From the NCBI RefSeq assembly GCF_900167135.1, contig NZ_FUWZ01000001.1, forward strand, positions 124,001 to 188,000: a stretch of DNA of 64,000 bases, in the 5' to 3' direction. This document shows positions 36,887 through 46,056 of the stretch, piece after piece; position 1 is the first letter of the stretch; every line of letters starts with the position of its first letter. The DNA is from Chitinophaga eiseniae (GTDB lineage Bacteria > Bacteroidota > Bacteroidia > Chitinophagales > Chitinophagaceae). The notes beneath the pieces are model-generated. The model ran no database searches. It saw only the letters and a program-made list of their open reading frames with translations, and was not told the origin of the DNA. The translations under genes and the position numbers were made by a program.

Positions 36887-38377
36887 TTATCTTAACATAT
36901 TTCTCTTTTTCCAGGCAGATGAGGGCTGCTTTTCATAACCGGTCGCTGATTGTAAAGCTACGGTTTGTTGCTGCCACACCTGCGCAGCCAGGATGGCGGC
37001 CAGCTTGTCTATCTCCGGACGCTCTGCCAGCAAGGCTTGCGGCGTATAATATTTATTGATGAAATTGGTGTCAAAACGGCCTTCGATAAACGCAGGTTGT
37101 TGCAGCGCCCAGTGGCCGAAAGGGAGGGTGGTGCGGATGCCTTTTACCTGGTACTCTTCGATGGCGCGGATCAGCCGGTGGCGGGCTTCTTCACGGGTGC
37201 TGCCCCAGGCGATCAGTTTGGCGATCATCGGGTCGTAGAAGATAGGGATGTCCATGCCCTGTTCATAGCCGTCGTCTACCCGTACGCCGTAGCCCTGGGG
37301 GCGAATATAGGTTTCCAGGCAGCCGGTGTCGGGCAGGAAGTTGTTGGCCGGATCCTCGGCGCATATACGCAGTTCTATTGCATGTCCGTTGATGGTAAGA
37401 TCTTCCTGGGAGAATGACAGCTTTTCGCCGCGGGCCACCCGTATCTGTTCCTTTACCAGGTCCAGGCCGGTGATCAGTTCGGTGACAGGGTGTTCCACCT
37501 GCAGGCGGGTGTTCATCTCGAGGAAATAGAAATTCAGCTGCTCGTCTACCAGGAACTCCACGGTGCCGGCGCCGTAATAGTTACAGGCCTTGGCCACATC
37601 CACTGCGCATTTGCCCATAGCGGCCCTGATGGCGGGCGTGAGCACAGAAGACGGCGCTTCTTCTATCAGTTTCTGGTGCCGGCGCTGGATAGAGCATTCC
37701 CGCTCGAACAGGTATACACAGTTGCCATGCTGGTCGCCCAGTATCTGTATTTCAATGTGGCGGGGGGCGCCGACATATTTTTCAATGAAAACGGCATCAT
37801 CGCCAAAAGCGCTGAGAGCCTCGCTTTTAGCCAGCCGGATCTGTTCTTCCAGTTCTTCCGGGGCGTTGACTACGCGCATGCCTTTACCGCCACCGCCGGC
37901 GGAAGCTTTGATCAGGATGGGAAAGCCGGTTTTTTTCACCACCTCCCGCGCTTCTTCCACGCTACGGAGGGGTGTTTCGGTGCCGGGCACCATCGGTACG
38001 CCGAACTTTTGCGCTGCCTGTTTGGCGGCCAGCTTGCTGCCCATCGTTTCAATGGAAGCAGCCGCAGGACCGATAAAAGTGATACCTGCATCGGCCACCT
38101 GCTGCGCGAAACGCGCATTCTCGCTCAGAAACCCGTAGCCCGGATGTATACCGTCTGCCCCGCGCTCTTTGGCCACCGCAATGATTTTTTCCCCCAGCAG
38201 GTAAGACTGGTTGGAAGGCGCCGGCCCTATGCACACCGCTTCATCTGCATATTGTACAAAAGGCATGGTGCGGTCAGCTGCTGAATACACGGCCACTGTT
38301 TTGATTCCCATTTCACGGGCAGAACGCATAATGCGCAAGGCTATTTCTCCACGATTGGCTACCAGGATCTTTTTCAT
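36887..38377 (-). CDS. accC: Acyl-CoA carboxylase, biotin carboxylase subunit
   Basis: A 496-residue ATP-grasp enzyme that carboxylates biotin. MKKILVANRGEIALRIMRSARE opens the N domain. KASAGGGGKGMRVV (ATP lid), EKYVGAPRHIEIQILGD, FERECSIQRRHQKLIEEAPS and FLEMNTRLQVEHPVTE are all present, as is ELRICAEDP in the C domain. It is about 45 residues longer than a classical AccC; the extra basic tail is after residue 450. No biotin carrier or carboxyltransferase gene is adjacent, so it could serve acetyl-CoA or propionyl-CoA carboxylase. Confidence 0.93.
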   Translation of the reverse strand: MKKILVANRGEIALRIMRSAREMGIKTVAVYSAADRTMPFVQYADEAVCIGPAPSNQSYLLGEKIIAVAKERGADGIHPGYGFLSENARFAQQVADAGITFIGPAAASIETMGSKLAAKQAAQKFGVPMVPGTETPLRSVEEAREVVKKTGFPILIKASAGGGGKGMRVVNAPEELEEQIRLAKSEALSAFGDDAVFIEKYVGAPRHIEIQILGDQHGNCVYLFERECSIQRRHQKLIEEAPSSVLTPAIRAAMGKCAVDVAKACNYYGAGTVEFLVDEQLNFYFLEMNTRLQVEHPVTELITGLDLVKEQIRVARGEKLSFSQEDLTINGHAIELRICAEDPANNFLPDTGCLETYIRPQGYGVRVDDGYEQGMDIPIFYDPMIAKLIAWGSTREEARHRLIRAIEEYQVKGIRTTLPFGHWALQQPAFIEGRFDTNFINKYYTPQALLAERPEIDKLAAILAAQVWQQQTVALQSATGYEKQPSSAWKKRNMLR

Positions 38378-38432
38378 GCAAAATTTTTAACAAGCAGCTA
38401 ATATAAGCAATCAATCGTAATTTCGCGGTCAC

Positions 38433-39095
38433 ATGAAATCTACTACCCACCAAATATATACGCTGGTCCGGAAAGACCTGGTGCTGGAACTGCGGCAACA
38501 GTACGCTTTTTACGGCGTGCTGCTGTATATCATCTCCACCGTTTTTGTGATCAACCTGATGATGGGCAAACCGGATGACAAATTATGGAACGCCCTTTTC
38601 TGGGTGATACAATTGTTTGTAGCGGTAAACGCCATTGCCAAAAGTTTTATGCAGGAGAACAGGGGACGGTTGCTGTATTTCTATTCCCTGGTGCCTCCGC
38701 GGGTGTTCATCGCGGCCAAACTGATCTATAACGTTATCCTGATGACCCTCATGAGCCTGATAGCGCTGGTATGCAGTTTTACCTTCCTGGGCAACCCGCT
38801 GCATAATACCGGCTACTTCGTGGGGATCGTGCTGTTGGGCGGTACAAGCCTCAGCCTGTTGTTTACCGTGCTGGCGGCCATTGCGGCGCAGGCCAACCAT
38901 AATGCCGCGCTGATGGCGGTGATGGGCTTCCCGCTGATGATGCCCATGCTGATGCTGCTGGCCAACGTGTCTTTATCGGCTTTTGTAACGGTGTACCAGC
39001 CGGGGCTGCCCAGGATGTTCCTGCTGCTGGGCGGAATGGACCTGCTGACCATTGCCCTTACCATGGTGCTCTTCCCGTTTCTGTGGAAGGACTGA
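38433..39095 (+). CDS. ccmB: Haem exporter protein CcmB
   Basis: 220 residues, six TM helices. LVRKDLVLELRQQYAFYGVLLYIIS, FWVIQLFVAVNAIAKSFMQENRGRLLYFYSLVPP and AAKLIYNVILM are CcmB hallmarks. It forms the membrane part of the CcmAB ATPase in cytochrome c maturation. It is divergent from accC and precedes ccmC by 144 bp. No ccmA is next to it. Confidence 0.92.
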   Translation: MKSTTHQIYTLVRKDLVLELRQQYAFYGVLLYIISTVFVINLMMGKPDDKLWNALFWVIQLFVAVNAIAKSFMQENRGRLLYFYSLVPPRVFIAAKLIYNVILMTLMSLIALVCSFTFLGNPLHNTGYFVGIVLLGGTSLSLLFTVLAAIAAQANHNAALMAVMGFPLMMPMLMLLANVSLSAFVTVYQPGLPRMFLLLGGMDLLTIALTMVLFPFLWKD

Positions 39096-39185
39096 TTTCG
39101 AAATATCGAATATTTCTGCTACTTATATAAACGGATTTTAACGGGTAATTCAGGATTTTGGATAAACTTAAAATCGCGTAAAATC

Positions 39186-39216
39186 TTTGCGATTAAGGAT
39201 AAAACGTGTAGGTTTG
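39186..39216 (+). promoter_or_regulatory. Consensus Bacteroidota promoter for ccmC
   Basis: TTTG (39186-39189), exactly 19 bp, then TAGGTTTG (39209-39216): a full match to the TTTG-N19-TAnnTTTG consensus, 23 bp before the ccmC ATG. It shows that ccmC-ccmD can be transcribed separately from ccmB. Confidence 0.8.
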
Positions 39217-39239
39217 CCCCGGAATATAGCTGTTAAAAA

Positions 39240-39902
39240 ATGGCCAGACATTGGTGGAAAGCATTAGCGATACTGCTTCTGATTTATGTAATTATCGCCG
39301 GGTTCACTATCAGGATACCAATCATAGGAACCAATGGACAATCATCCCGTGGATTGTTTTTTCATGTGCCAATGTGGATATGTATGTATACCATGTTCAC
39401 CATCTCCGTTGTTAATTCTCTCCTTTACCTGTCCAAATATGATCTGAAAAGAGACGTATATGCTTCCAGCGCGGCAGGTGTCGGCGTTTTTTTTGGCGTA
39501 CTGGGCTTCGCCACAGGCTCCCTCTGGGCTACCTATACCTGGGGAGGCACGCTGACGGACGATCCCAAACAGATATGCACGGCCATCGCCATCCTCATCT
39601 ATATGGCTTATCTGGTGCTGCGCATCTCTATCCACGATATTGATAAAAGGGCCCGTATCTCCGCGGTGTTCAACATCTTCGCCTTCGCCCTGCTCATCCC
39701 GCTGACGTACATCATCCCCCGTATGGTGGATTCCCTTCACCCGGGAAGCGCCTCTACACCAGGATTTGCTTCAAAAGACACGGATGGCGGTATGAAACTG
39801 GTGCTGTACCCTGCCTTTATTGGCTGGACCCTCCTGAGCGTGTGGATCTACAGCCTGCTGGTCCGCTATAAAAAACTTGAGCTTAAAAATATTTTTAAAT
39901 GA
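39240..39902 (+). CDS. ccmC: Cytochrome c maturation protein CcmC (CcsA-type)
   Basis: 220 residues, six TM helices. MARHWWKALAILLLIYV opens the protein. The haem-handling segment with conserved Trp is GFATGSLWATYTWGGTLTDDPKQ, and LVLYPAFIGWTLLSVWIYSLLVRY closes it. Periplasmic His residues (FFHVPMWICMY and after DSLHPG) are the expected haem ligands. The stop overlaps the next ATG (ATGA). Confidence 0.9.
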   Translation: MARHWWKALAILLLIYVIIAGFTIRIPIIGTNGQSSRGLFFHVPMWICMYTMFTISVVNSLLYLSKYDLKRDVYASSAAGVGVFFGVLGFATGSLWATYTWGGTLTDDPKQICTAIAILIYMAYLVLRISIHDIDKRARISAVFNIFAFALLIPLTYIIPRMVDSLHPGSASTPGFASKDTDGGMKLVLYPAFIGWTLLSVWIYSLLVRYKKLELKNIFK

Positions 39903-40132
39903 TCAATAAAGCGTTTTCATTTTGCCTGACACTCACCCTCCTGCTGGTGTCTGTACTGGCAAATGCACAACAACAGGATACAGAGAAAGGGGCCGTAAAC
40001 GAGTTCTTCCGCAGTAATGACAAGATATATGTGATCGTAGGCGTTTTAGTGATCATCTTCCTGGGTATTGTACTCTTCCTCATTAACCTGGACAGAAAGA
40101 TCAGCAAGCTGGAGCAGCGGGACAAAAAATAA
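39899..40132 (+). CDS. CcmD-like small membrane protein
   Basis: 77 residues: a signal peptide or first TM (FCLTLTLLLVSVLANAQQ), then a second TM (IYVIVGVLVIIFLGIVLFLINLD) and a charged tail KISKLEQRDKK. Position after ccmC with a 4-bp overlap and the TM-plus-basic-tail layout fit CcmD, which anchors haem transfer to CcmE. The cleavable-looking N-terminus is longer than proteobacterial CcmD. No ccmE or ccmF follows in this window. Confidence 0.75.
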   Translation: MINKAFSFCLTLTLLLVSVLANAQQQDTEKGAVNEFFRSNDKIYVIVGVLVIIFLGIVLFLINLDRKISKLEQRDKK

Positions 40133-40172
40133 TCCGTGATAATCTAATCGTTATACCAAAACAATACATATT

Positions 40173-41591
40173 ATGTCGCAAGATCAGCATTATAGCTTTT
40201 TCCAGAGTGTGGAAAGAAGTTTCGACAAAGCCGCGGTTTTCACCAAGTGGGACAAGGGTATTCTGGAGCAGATCAAGGCTTGTAACGCCGTTTACCAGAT
40301 CAAATTTCCGGTAAGAATCGGCGATGGTGTACAGGTAATTGAAGCTTACCGCGTACAGCACTCTCACCACAAACTGCCTTGTAAAGGCGGTATCCGCTTC
40401 AGCGATGAAGTTAACCAGGATGAGGTGATGGCGCTGGCTTCCCTGATGACCTACAAATGCGCGATCGTTAACGTGCCTTTTGGCGGTGCTAAAGGCGGTC
40501 TTAAAATCAATCCCCGCAATTATACTCCCTTCCAGCTGGAAGCCATTACCCGCCGTTATACCGCGGAACTGGTAAAGAAAAACTTTATCGGCCCCGGCAC
40601 AGACGTTCCCGCTCCTGACTATGGTACCGGCGAAAGGGAAATGAGCTGGATACTGGACACCTATATGAGCCTCCGTCCGGGTGAAATCGACGGTTATGGC
40701 TGCGTTACCGGTAAACCGGTATCCCAGGGCGGCGTACGCGGACGTACCGAAGCTACGGGCCTCGGTGTGTTCTACGGCCTGCGCGAACTGTGCAACATCA
40801 AGGAAGATATGGAGCGCCTCGGCCTCACTACCGGCCTCGAAGACAAACGTGTCGTGGTACAGGGTATGGGTAACGTAGGTTATCATGCCGCCAAATACTT
40901 CCACGAAGCAGGTGCTAAAGTGATCTGCCTCATCGAATGGGATGGCGCCATCTTCAGCGAAAAAGGCCTCGATCCGGACGCTGTGCTGAAACACAAAAAA
41001 GAAACCGGCTCTATCATTAACTTCCCCGGCGCTGCCAACCTGAATAAAAATACAGACGGTCTGGAACTGGAATGCGAAATCCTGATCCCTGCAGCCCTGG
41101 AAAATGTGATCGACAAACATAATGCGCCCAATGTAAAGGCAAAAATCATCGGCGAAGCCGCCAACGGCCCGCTTACTCCGGAAGCTGATGAAATCCTGAA
41201 CAAAAAAGGCGTGATCGTAGTGCCTGATATGTTCCTGAACGCCGGCGGTGTAACCGTTTCTTACTTCGAATGGCTGAAGAACCTCAGCCACGTGCGTTAT
41301 GGCCGTCTGGGCAAACGCTTCGATGAAAACATGAACATCCACATTCTGCAGACCATCGAAGAGCTGACCGGTAAAAAAGTATCCGATAAAGAAAGAAAAT
41401 TCATCGCTCACGGTGCAGACGAAGTAGACCTGGTTTACTCCGGCCTGGAAGAAACCATGCACGCCGCCCTCCACGAAGTACGCGACGTGATGATGGCCAC
41501 CCCGCAGATCCATGATATGCGTACTGCCGCTTATGTGGTTGCCATCAACAAGGTAGGTGCCGCTTACGAGCAACTGGGTATCTTCCCTTGA
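40173..41591 (+). CDS. Glu/Leu/Phe/Val-family dehydrogenase, probable glutamate dehydrogenase
   Basis: 472 residues. HKLPCKGGIRFSDEVNQDEVMALASLMTYKCAIVNVPFGGAKGG holds the substrate Lys residues, FIGPGTDVPAPDYGTGEREMSWI the catalytic Asp region, and VVVQGMGNVGYHAAKYFHEAGAKVI the NAD(P) fold. GEAANGPLTPEADEIL and VVPDMFLNAGGVTVSYFEWLKN follow. Probable reaction: L-glutamate to 2-oxoglutarate plus ammonia. It is 40 bp after the ccmD-like gene. Its stop lies just before the palindrome at 41602. Confidence 0.93.
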   Translation: MSQDQHYSFFQSVERSFDKAAVFTKWDKGILEQIKACNAVYQIKFPVRIGDGVQVIEAYRVQHSHHKLPCKGGIRFSDEVNQDEVMALASLMTYKCAIVNVPFGGAKGGLKINPRNYTPFQLEAITRRYTAELVKKNFIGPGTDVPAPDYGTGEREMSWILDTYMSLRPGEIDGYGCVTGKPVSQGGVRGRTEATGLGVFYGLRELCNIKEDMERLGLTTGLEDKRVVVQGMGNVGYHAAKYFHEAGAKVICLIEWDGAIFSEKGLDPDAVLKHKKETGSIINFPGAANLNKNTDGLELECEILIPAALENVIDKHNAPNVKAKIIGEAANGPLTPEADEILNKKGVIVVPDMFLNAGGVTVSYFEWLKNLSHVRYGRLGKRFDENMNIHILQTIEELTGKKVSDKERKFIAHGADEVDLVYSGLEETMHAALHEVRDVMMATPQIHDMRTAAYVVAINKVGAAYEQLGIFP

Positions 41592-41601
41592 TCATTTAGG
41601 G

Positions 41602-41715
41602 ATTTAGATATTTTGGAATTTAGTTATTTAAAATGCAGCGGAGATTGTAGTGATTTCCGCTGTTTTTTTTGGTACTTGCCATTAAGGATCCAACTAAATA
41701 CCAAAATATCTAAAT
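41602..41715. repeat. Long palindromic element between convergent genes
   Basis: The left arm at 41602-41625 (ATTTAGATATTTTGG, then AATTTAGTT) matches the reverse complement of 41692-41715 at 23 of 24 positions. Nested inside is a second hairpin, CAGCGGAGAT / GATTTCCGCTG (41636-41662), followed by eight T. The right arm encodes the last residues (FEI) and TAG stop of the HsdR-N-like gene. The inner core resembles 51783-51833. It is likely a bidirectional terminator derived from a dispersed palindrome. Confidence 0.8.
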
Positions 41716-42156
41716 TTCAAAATGCGGGAGGGCGGTGAGAAACAGCCATTGCTTCGAGGCTGCGTTATGTGTACAGCAGAATGTGTGCGTGCCATTGGTC
41801 ATTACAAGGTAAGTGGCCGGAATCACCATATGGTAACGGACAATCTGTTCCAGCGTCTGCTGACTGATGGGGACATTCATTTCCTTGCATTCTACCAGCA
41901 TCCAGGGCTCCATGCGACGATTGTACACCACAACATCGAACCGCTTTTTCAATTCCCCGAGCATGATCTCCCGCTCAATCCCGATCAGCGAAGCCGGATA
42001 ACCCAGGGATTTTACGAGGTAGTTGAGAAAATTTTGCCGTACCCATTCCTCCGGGGTAAGCCGCACGAATTTTTTCCGGTAGCGGTCAAAAATCAGTTCT
42101 TTGTCCTGCTCCCGGCTGATCCTGAAATCCGGTGGTGGAAAGTTAATGGTGATCAA
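41710..42156 (-). CDS. Stand-alone HsdR N-terminal-like nuclease-fold protein
   Basis: 148 residues resembling the N-terminal domain of type I restriction HsdR subunits. Motifs: FRISREQDKELIFDRYRKKFVRLTPEEWVRQNFLNYL, then a PD-(D/E)xK-like core with RFDVVVYNRRMEPWMLVECKEMN (Asp, Glu and Lys in place). TYLVMTNGTHTFCC follows. No methylase, specificity subunit or helicase domain is nearby, so it is not a restriction system. Single copies of this kind are common in Bacteroidota; their role is unknown. The C-terminal tripeptide comes from the palindrome that follows. Confidence 0.8.
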   Translation of the reverse strand: MITINFPPPDFRISREQDKELIFDRYRKKFVRLTPEEWVRQNFLNYLVKSLGYPASLIGIEREIMLGELKKRFDVVVYNRRMEPWMLVECKEMNVPISQQTLEQIVRYHMVIPATYLVMTNGTHTFCCTHNAASKQWLFLTALPHFEI

Positions 42157-42219
42157 TACTTTGTCGTTTATGCCGGCACGAAGATAGGGGGATAATATGG
42201 AGAATAGCGAACAAAACCC

Positions 42220-42227
42220 TATATTTG
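42220..42227 (+). promoter_or_regulatory. TAnnTTTG -7 element deciding the AMP nucleosidase start
   Basis: TATATTTG matches the -7 consensus. Transcription would begin near 42233, leaving a very short leader before the ATG at 42242 and excluding the upstream in-frame ATG at 42197. Confidence 0.6.
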
Positions 42228-42241
42228 CTTGTCAAAAGGCT

Positions 42242-43012
42242 ATGAAGACAAAAGAAGAAATTGTAGCTAATTGGCTTCCCCGCTACACTGGTGAAAAGCT
42301 GGACCGCTTCGGGTCACACATCCTCCTCACCAATTTCAGTAACTACCTTACCATGTTTGCCGAATGGAACAACGTTGAAGTGATCGGCGCAGGTAAACCC
42401 ATGCAGTGTGCTACTGCCGGCGATATTACCATCATCAATTTCGGTATGGGCAGCCCCGGCGCCGCCACCGTGATGGACCTGCTCAGCGCCATCCATCCCA
42501 AAGCCGTGCTGTTCCTGGGTAAATGCGGCGGGCTGAAAAAGAAAAATGCCATCGGCGACCTGATACTACCGATAGCGGCTATACGGGGCGAAGGTACCTC
42601 CAATGACTATTTTCCCCCGGAAGTGCCGGCACTGCCTGCATTTGCGCTGCAGAAAGCCATCTCCACCACCATCCGGGAACTGGGGCATGATTACTGGACA
42701 GGTACCTGTTACACTACCAACCGCCGTGTCTGGGAGCATGACGCCGAATTCAAGCAATACCTCGAACGTGTAAGAGCGATGGCGGTAGACATGGAAACAG
42801 CCACCATTTTCTCCGTCGGCTTCTTTAACAAGATCCCTACCGGTGCGCTGCTGCTGGTATCTGACCAGCCGATGATCCCTGAAGGGGTGAAAACAGAGGA
42901 GAGCGATAAGAAAGTGACCACCAAATTTGTGGAACGTCATCTTCAGATTGGGATAGAATCCCTGCAGAAACTGATCGATAGCCACCAGACCGTGAAGCAC
43001 CTGCGTTTTTAG
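42242..43012 (+). CDS. AMP nucleosidase
   Basis: 256 residues from the ATG at 42242, chosen because a -7 element lies between it and the earlier [20 protein letters not shown] is the usual start of the family. Phosphorylase-fold motifs: [40 protein letters not shown], and [15 protein letters not shown] with the purine-site Glu. [17 protein letters not shown] holds the catalytic Asp. It should split AMP to adenine and ribose 5-phosphate. It is short compared with the ~480-residue proteobacterial Amn, as is normal in Bacteroidota. Confidence 0.9.
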   Translation: MKTKEEIVANWLPRYTGEKLDRFGSHILLTNFSNYLTMFAEWNNVEVIGAGKPMQCATAGDITIINFGMGSPGAATVMDLLSAIHPKAVLFLGKCGGLKKKNAIGDLILPIAAIRGEGTSNDYFPPEVPALPAFALQKAISTTIRELGHDYWTGTCYTTNRRVWEHDAEFKQYLERVRAMAVDMETATIFSVGFFNKIPTGALLLVSDQPMIPEGVKTEESDKKVTTKFVERHLQIGIESLQKLIDSHQTVKHLRF

Positions 43013-43032
43013 AATTGTTGTATCTTCCGGGC

Positions 43033-44781
43033 ATGCATTCTACGCGCCTGGAGATACAAGACATGGAAGTGACCTTCCATGCACATGATACCACTGTCAA
43101 GGCTGTCAACCACCTGAACCTGTCTGTAGGCAGGGGAGAGATCATCGGGGTGGTGGGTGAATCCGGTTCAGGTAAATCGGTGACCTCCCTCTCTGTGATG
43201 CGCCTGATCCAGGCGCCGGGAAGGATATCCCACGGAAAGATCCTCTACCACCATGCCAACGGCCAGGTGACAGACCTGGCGCAGCTCTCCGATACGGCCA
43301 TGCGGGCTTACCGTGGCAATGAAATTGCCATGATCTTCCAGGAACCCATGACCTCTCTCAATCCTTTACATACCTGTGGCGCCCAGGTCACGGAAGCGAT
43401 ACGCCTGCATAAAGGTATTTCGCCGAAAGAAGCCCGTGAGCAGGCGAAAGCATTGTTTGCCCGGGTAAAACTGCCCGATCCCGCTGTCATTATGGACCGT
43501 TACCCGCATGAACTGTCAGGCGGGCAAAAACAACGTGTCATGATTGCCATGGCTATTTCCTGTGAGCCCCGCCTGTTGATTGCCGACGAACCCACTACCG
43601 CATTGGACGTAACTGTACAGAAAGCTATACTGGAGCTGCTGAAAGACCTGCAGCAACAGATGGATATGAGCGTGCTGTTCATTACGCATGACCTGGGCGT
43701 GGTGGCGGAACTGGCAGAGCGGGTAGTGGTGATGTATAAAGGGAGTATTGTAGAGCAGGGACCGGTGCAACAGGTGTTTCTGCATCCGCAGCATCCGTAT
43801 ACCAAAGGACTGCTGGCCTGCCGGCCGCCGCTGGACAAGCGCCTGTCGAGATTGCCGGTTACCCGTGATTTCATGGAGACAGACGCGGAGGGAAATATAC
43901 AGGAGAAAGCCGGCGCCGTAGCGGAGGTGATCAACCGGCTGGTGATCAGCGAGCGTGAATTAAAGGCCCGGCAGGCGAAGCTGGCTGCCAGTCCGCCGTT
44001 GCTGGAAGTCCATGGACTGCAGACCTGGTTTCCCGTAAAGAAAAGCCTCACCGGCAACGTACTGCAATGGTACAAAGCGGTAGATGATGTGAGTTTTACT
44101 GTTGCACAGGGAGAAACCCTGGGGCTGGTGGGAGAGTCCGGCTGTGGCAAGACAACATTGGGAAGATCTCTTTTAAGGTTGATAGAACCAACCGGGGGGA
44201 GTATTGTTTATAAAGGGCAGGATTTGCGAAGCCTGTCACCCGCCGGTATGCGGGCGCTGCGGAAAGATATGCAGCTTATTTTCCAGGACCCGTATGCTTC
44301 CCTGAACCCGCGCAAGTCTGTTGGTGCGGCTATTCTGGAGCCTATGCAGGTGCATGGCCTGTACGGTAATGAGCGGAGGCAGCGGGAGAAGGTACTGGAA
44401 TTACTGGAGAAGGTGAATCTGTTGCCGGAGCATTTTAACCGTTATCCGCACGAGTTTTCCGGCGGACAGCGGCAGCGGGTGGTGATTGCCCGGGCGCTGG
44501 CGGTAGATCCCTCCTTTATTATATGTGATGAATCGGTGGCGGCGCTGGATGTGAGCGTACAGGCGCAGGTGCTGAATCTGCTGATCCGGTTGCGGGAGGA
44601 GTTTGGCTTCAGCTGTATTTTTATCTCGCATGACCTGTCGGTGGTGCGTTTTATCAGTGACCGGATGATGGTGATGCAGCAGGGAAAGATGGTGGAAACG
44701 GGACCGGCCGACGAGGTGTATGATCATCCGCAGCATCCCTACACCCGGCAGTTAATTGCTGCCATACCGAAGGGATTGTAA
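43033..44781 (+). CDS. Double-NBD peptide/nickel-type ABC transporter ATPase (DppD-DppF fusion)
   Basis: 582 residues from the ATG at 43033; the TTG at 43015 is a poorer start. Two complete ATPase domains are fused. NBD1: Walker [11 protein letters not shown], signature LSGGQKQR, Walker [13 protein letters not shown]. An oligopeptide-transporter-type C-terminal segment ([18 protein letters not shown]) follows. NBD2: [30 protein letters not shown], ending [15 protein letters not shown]. It should power an oligopeptide or related importer, but no permease or binding protein gene is nearby. Both sites keep the catalytic Glu and look active. Confidence 0.92.
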   Translation: MHSTRLEIQDMEVTFHAHDTTVKAVNHLNLSVGRGEIIGVVGESGSGKSVTSLSVMRLIQAPGRISHGKILYHHANGQVTDLAQLSDTAMRAYRGNEIAMIFQEPMTSLNPLHTCGAQVTEAIRLHKGISPKEAREQAKALFARVKLPDPAVIMDRYPHELSGGQKQRVMIAMAISCEPRLLIADEPTTALDVTVQKAILELLKDLQQQMDMSVLFITHDLGVVAELAERVVVMYKGSIVEQGPVQQVFLHPQHPYTKGLLACRPPLDKRLSRLPVTRDFMETDAEGNIQEKAGAVAEVINRLVISERELKARQAKLAASPPLLEVHGLQTWFPVKKSLTGNVLQWYKAVDDVSFTVAQGETLGLVGESGCGKTTLGRSLLRLIEPTGGSIVYKGQDLRSLSPAGMRALRKDMQLIFQDPYASLNPRKSVGAAILEPMQVHGLYGNERRQREKVLELLEKVNLLPEHFNRYPHEFSGGQRQRVVIARALAVDPSFIICDESVAALDVSVQAQVLNLLIRLREEFGFSCIFISHDLSVVRFISDRMMVMQQGKMVETGPADEVYDHPQHPYTRQLIAAIPKGL

Positions 44782-44819
44782 TGCATATATAATTGATTAT
44801 TATACTAATAGCTCATTTT

Positions 44820-44850
44820 TTTGACGAATAGCTAATAATCAGTACCTTTG
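44820..44850 (+). promoter_or_regulatory. Consensus Bacteroidota promoter for queA
   Basis: TTTG (44820-44823), exactly 19 bp, then TACCTTTG (44843-44850): a full consensus match, 34 bp before the queA ATG. It excludes the in-frame ATG at 44848 as the start. Confidence 0.82.
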
Positions 44851-44883
44851 CACCCACTAAAAAATTCTTATTCATACCGTAAT

Positions 44884-45933
44884 ATGAAACTATCACAGTT
44901 CAAATTCGATCTCCCTTTAAACCTGATCGCACAGCACCCTTCCAAGACAAGAGATGAATCACGCTTAATGGTGGTAAATCGCACTACCGGAAAAATTGAA
45001 CACAAGGTATTCAAGGATATCCTGGGTTATTTCAATGACAAGGATGTGATGATTGTCAACAACACCAAAGTGTTTCCGGCAAGGTTGTATGGCCGTAAGG
45101 AGAAGACTGGAGCAAAAATTGAGGTTTTCCTGCTGCGTGAGCTGAACAAGCAGAATCGTCTGTGGGACGTAATTGTTGACCCGGCACGTAAAATCCGCGT
45201 AGGCAACAAGTTGTATTTTGGTGACGATGAGTCACTGGTGGCAGAAGTAATTGATAATACTACTTCCAGAGGCCGTACCATCCGTTTTTTATTTGAGGGC
45301 AACGATGAGGAGTTCAAACAGGTGCTGGACACGCTGGGTGAAACACCGCTGCCTAAGTATATTAAGCGTAAACCGGAAGAAGAAGACAAAGAGCGTTATC
45401 AAACCGTGTACGCCAAGTACGAGGGCGCTGTAGCGGCACCTACTGCTGGTCTGCACTTTAGCCGCGAGCTGATCAAACGCCTGGAGATTAAAGGGGTGAA
45501 ATTTGCAGAAGTAACACTGCACACCGGTTTGGGCACTTTCCGTCCGATTGAGGTGGAAGATCTGAGCAAACACAAAATGGATGCTGAGTATTTCCACATC
45601 GAGGAGCATGCGGTAAAAGTGGTGAACAAAGCGAAGGAAGAAAACCGCAGGATCTGCGCCATTGGTACTACTTCCGTACGTGCCGTGGAATCTTCCGTGA
45701 CTGCGCAGAACCACCTGAAAGCAGCGGAAGGCTGGACCAACACCTTTATCCACCCGCCGTATGATTTCGCTATTCCGAATGCACTGGTGACCAACTTCCA
45801 CCTGCCCAAAACCAGCTTGCTGATCATGGTTTGCGCCTTTGCAGGTTATGATCTGATCATGGAAGCTTATCAGCAGGCCATCAAGGAAAAATACCGTTTC
45901 TTCAGCTATGGCGACGCCATGTTGATTATCTGA
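44884..45933 (+). CDS. queA: S-adenosylmethionine:tRNA ribosyltransferase-isomerase
   Basis: 349 residues from the ATG at 44884; the earlier in-frame ATG at 44848 lies within the promoter -7 element. QueA converts preQ1 in tRNA to epoxyqueuosine. [30 protein letters not shown] is the usual N-terminus. [58 protein letters not shown] and [14 protein letters not shown] are diagnostic. The closing sequence is [21 protein letters not shown] large hairpin follows. Confidence 0.97.
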   Translation: MKLSQFKFDLPLNLIAQHPSKTRDESRLMVVNRTTGKIEHKVFKDILGYFNDKDVMIVNNTKVFPARLYGRKEKTGAKIEVFLLRELNKQNRLWDVIVDPARKIRVGNKLYFGDDESLVAEVIDNTTSRGRTIRFLFEGNDEEFKQVLDTLGETPLPKYIKRKPEEEDKERYQTVYAKYEGAVAAPTAGLHFSRELIKRLEIKGVKFAEVTLHTGLGTFRPIEVEDLSKHKMDAEYFHIEEHAVKVVNKAKEENRRICAIGTTSVRAVESSVTAQNHLKAAEGWTNTFIHPPYDFAIPNALVTNFHLPKTSLLIMVCAFAGYDLIMEAYQQAIKEKYRFFSYGDAMLII

Positions 45934-45961
45934 TAAACGACGGCTTACAAGTTTATTCACT

Positions 45962-46026
45962 GCGGATGCCTGAGAGAAGAGTGATTGAAATGTATATTTC
46001 GCACTGGTCTTCCCTCAGGCATCCGC
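45962..46026 (+). terminator. Long hairpin between queA and ispD
   Basis: GCGGATGCCTGAG (45962-45974) pairs perfectly with CTCAGGCATCCGC (46014-46026), and inner parts pair further (GAAGA/TCTTC, GTG/CAC). GATTTTT follows, so it probably ends queA. The ~40-nt interior includes a TATATTTC that resembles a -7 element for ispD. Confidence 0.65.
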
Positions 46027-46056
46027 GATTTTTACCGGGTAGTATGAATACCTTTT

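Noticed and set aside
40101..41573. 490-residue open frame antisense to glutamate dehydrogenase
   Set aside because: It mirrors a well-recognised gene codon for codon and has no family motif; the openness comes from codon bias.
41710..42156. Type I restriction-modification system
   Set aside because: Only the N-terminal HsdR-like domain is present; there is no helicase, methylase or specificity gene.
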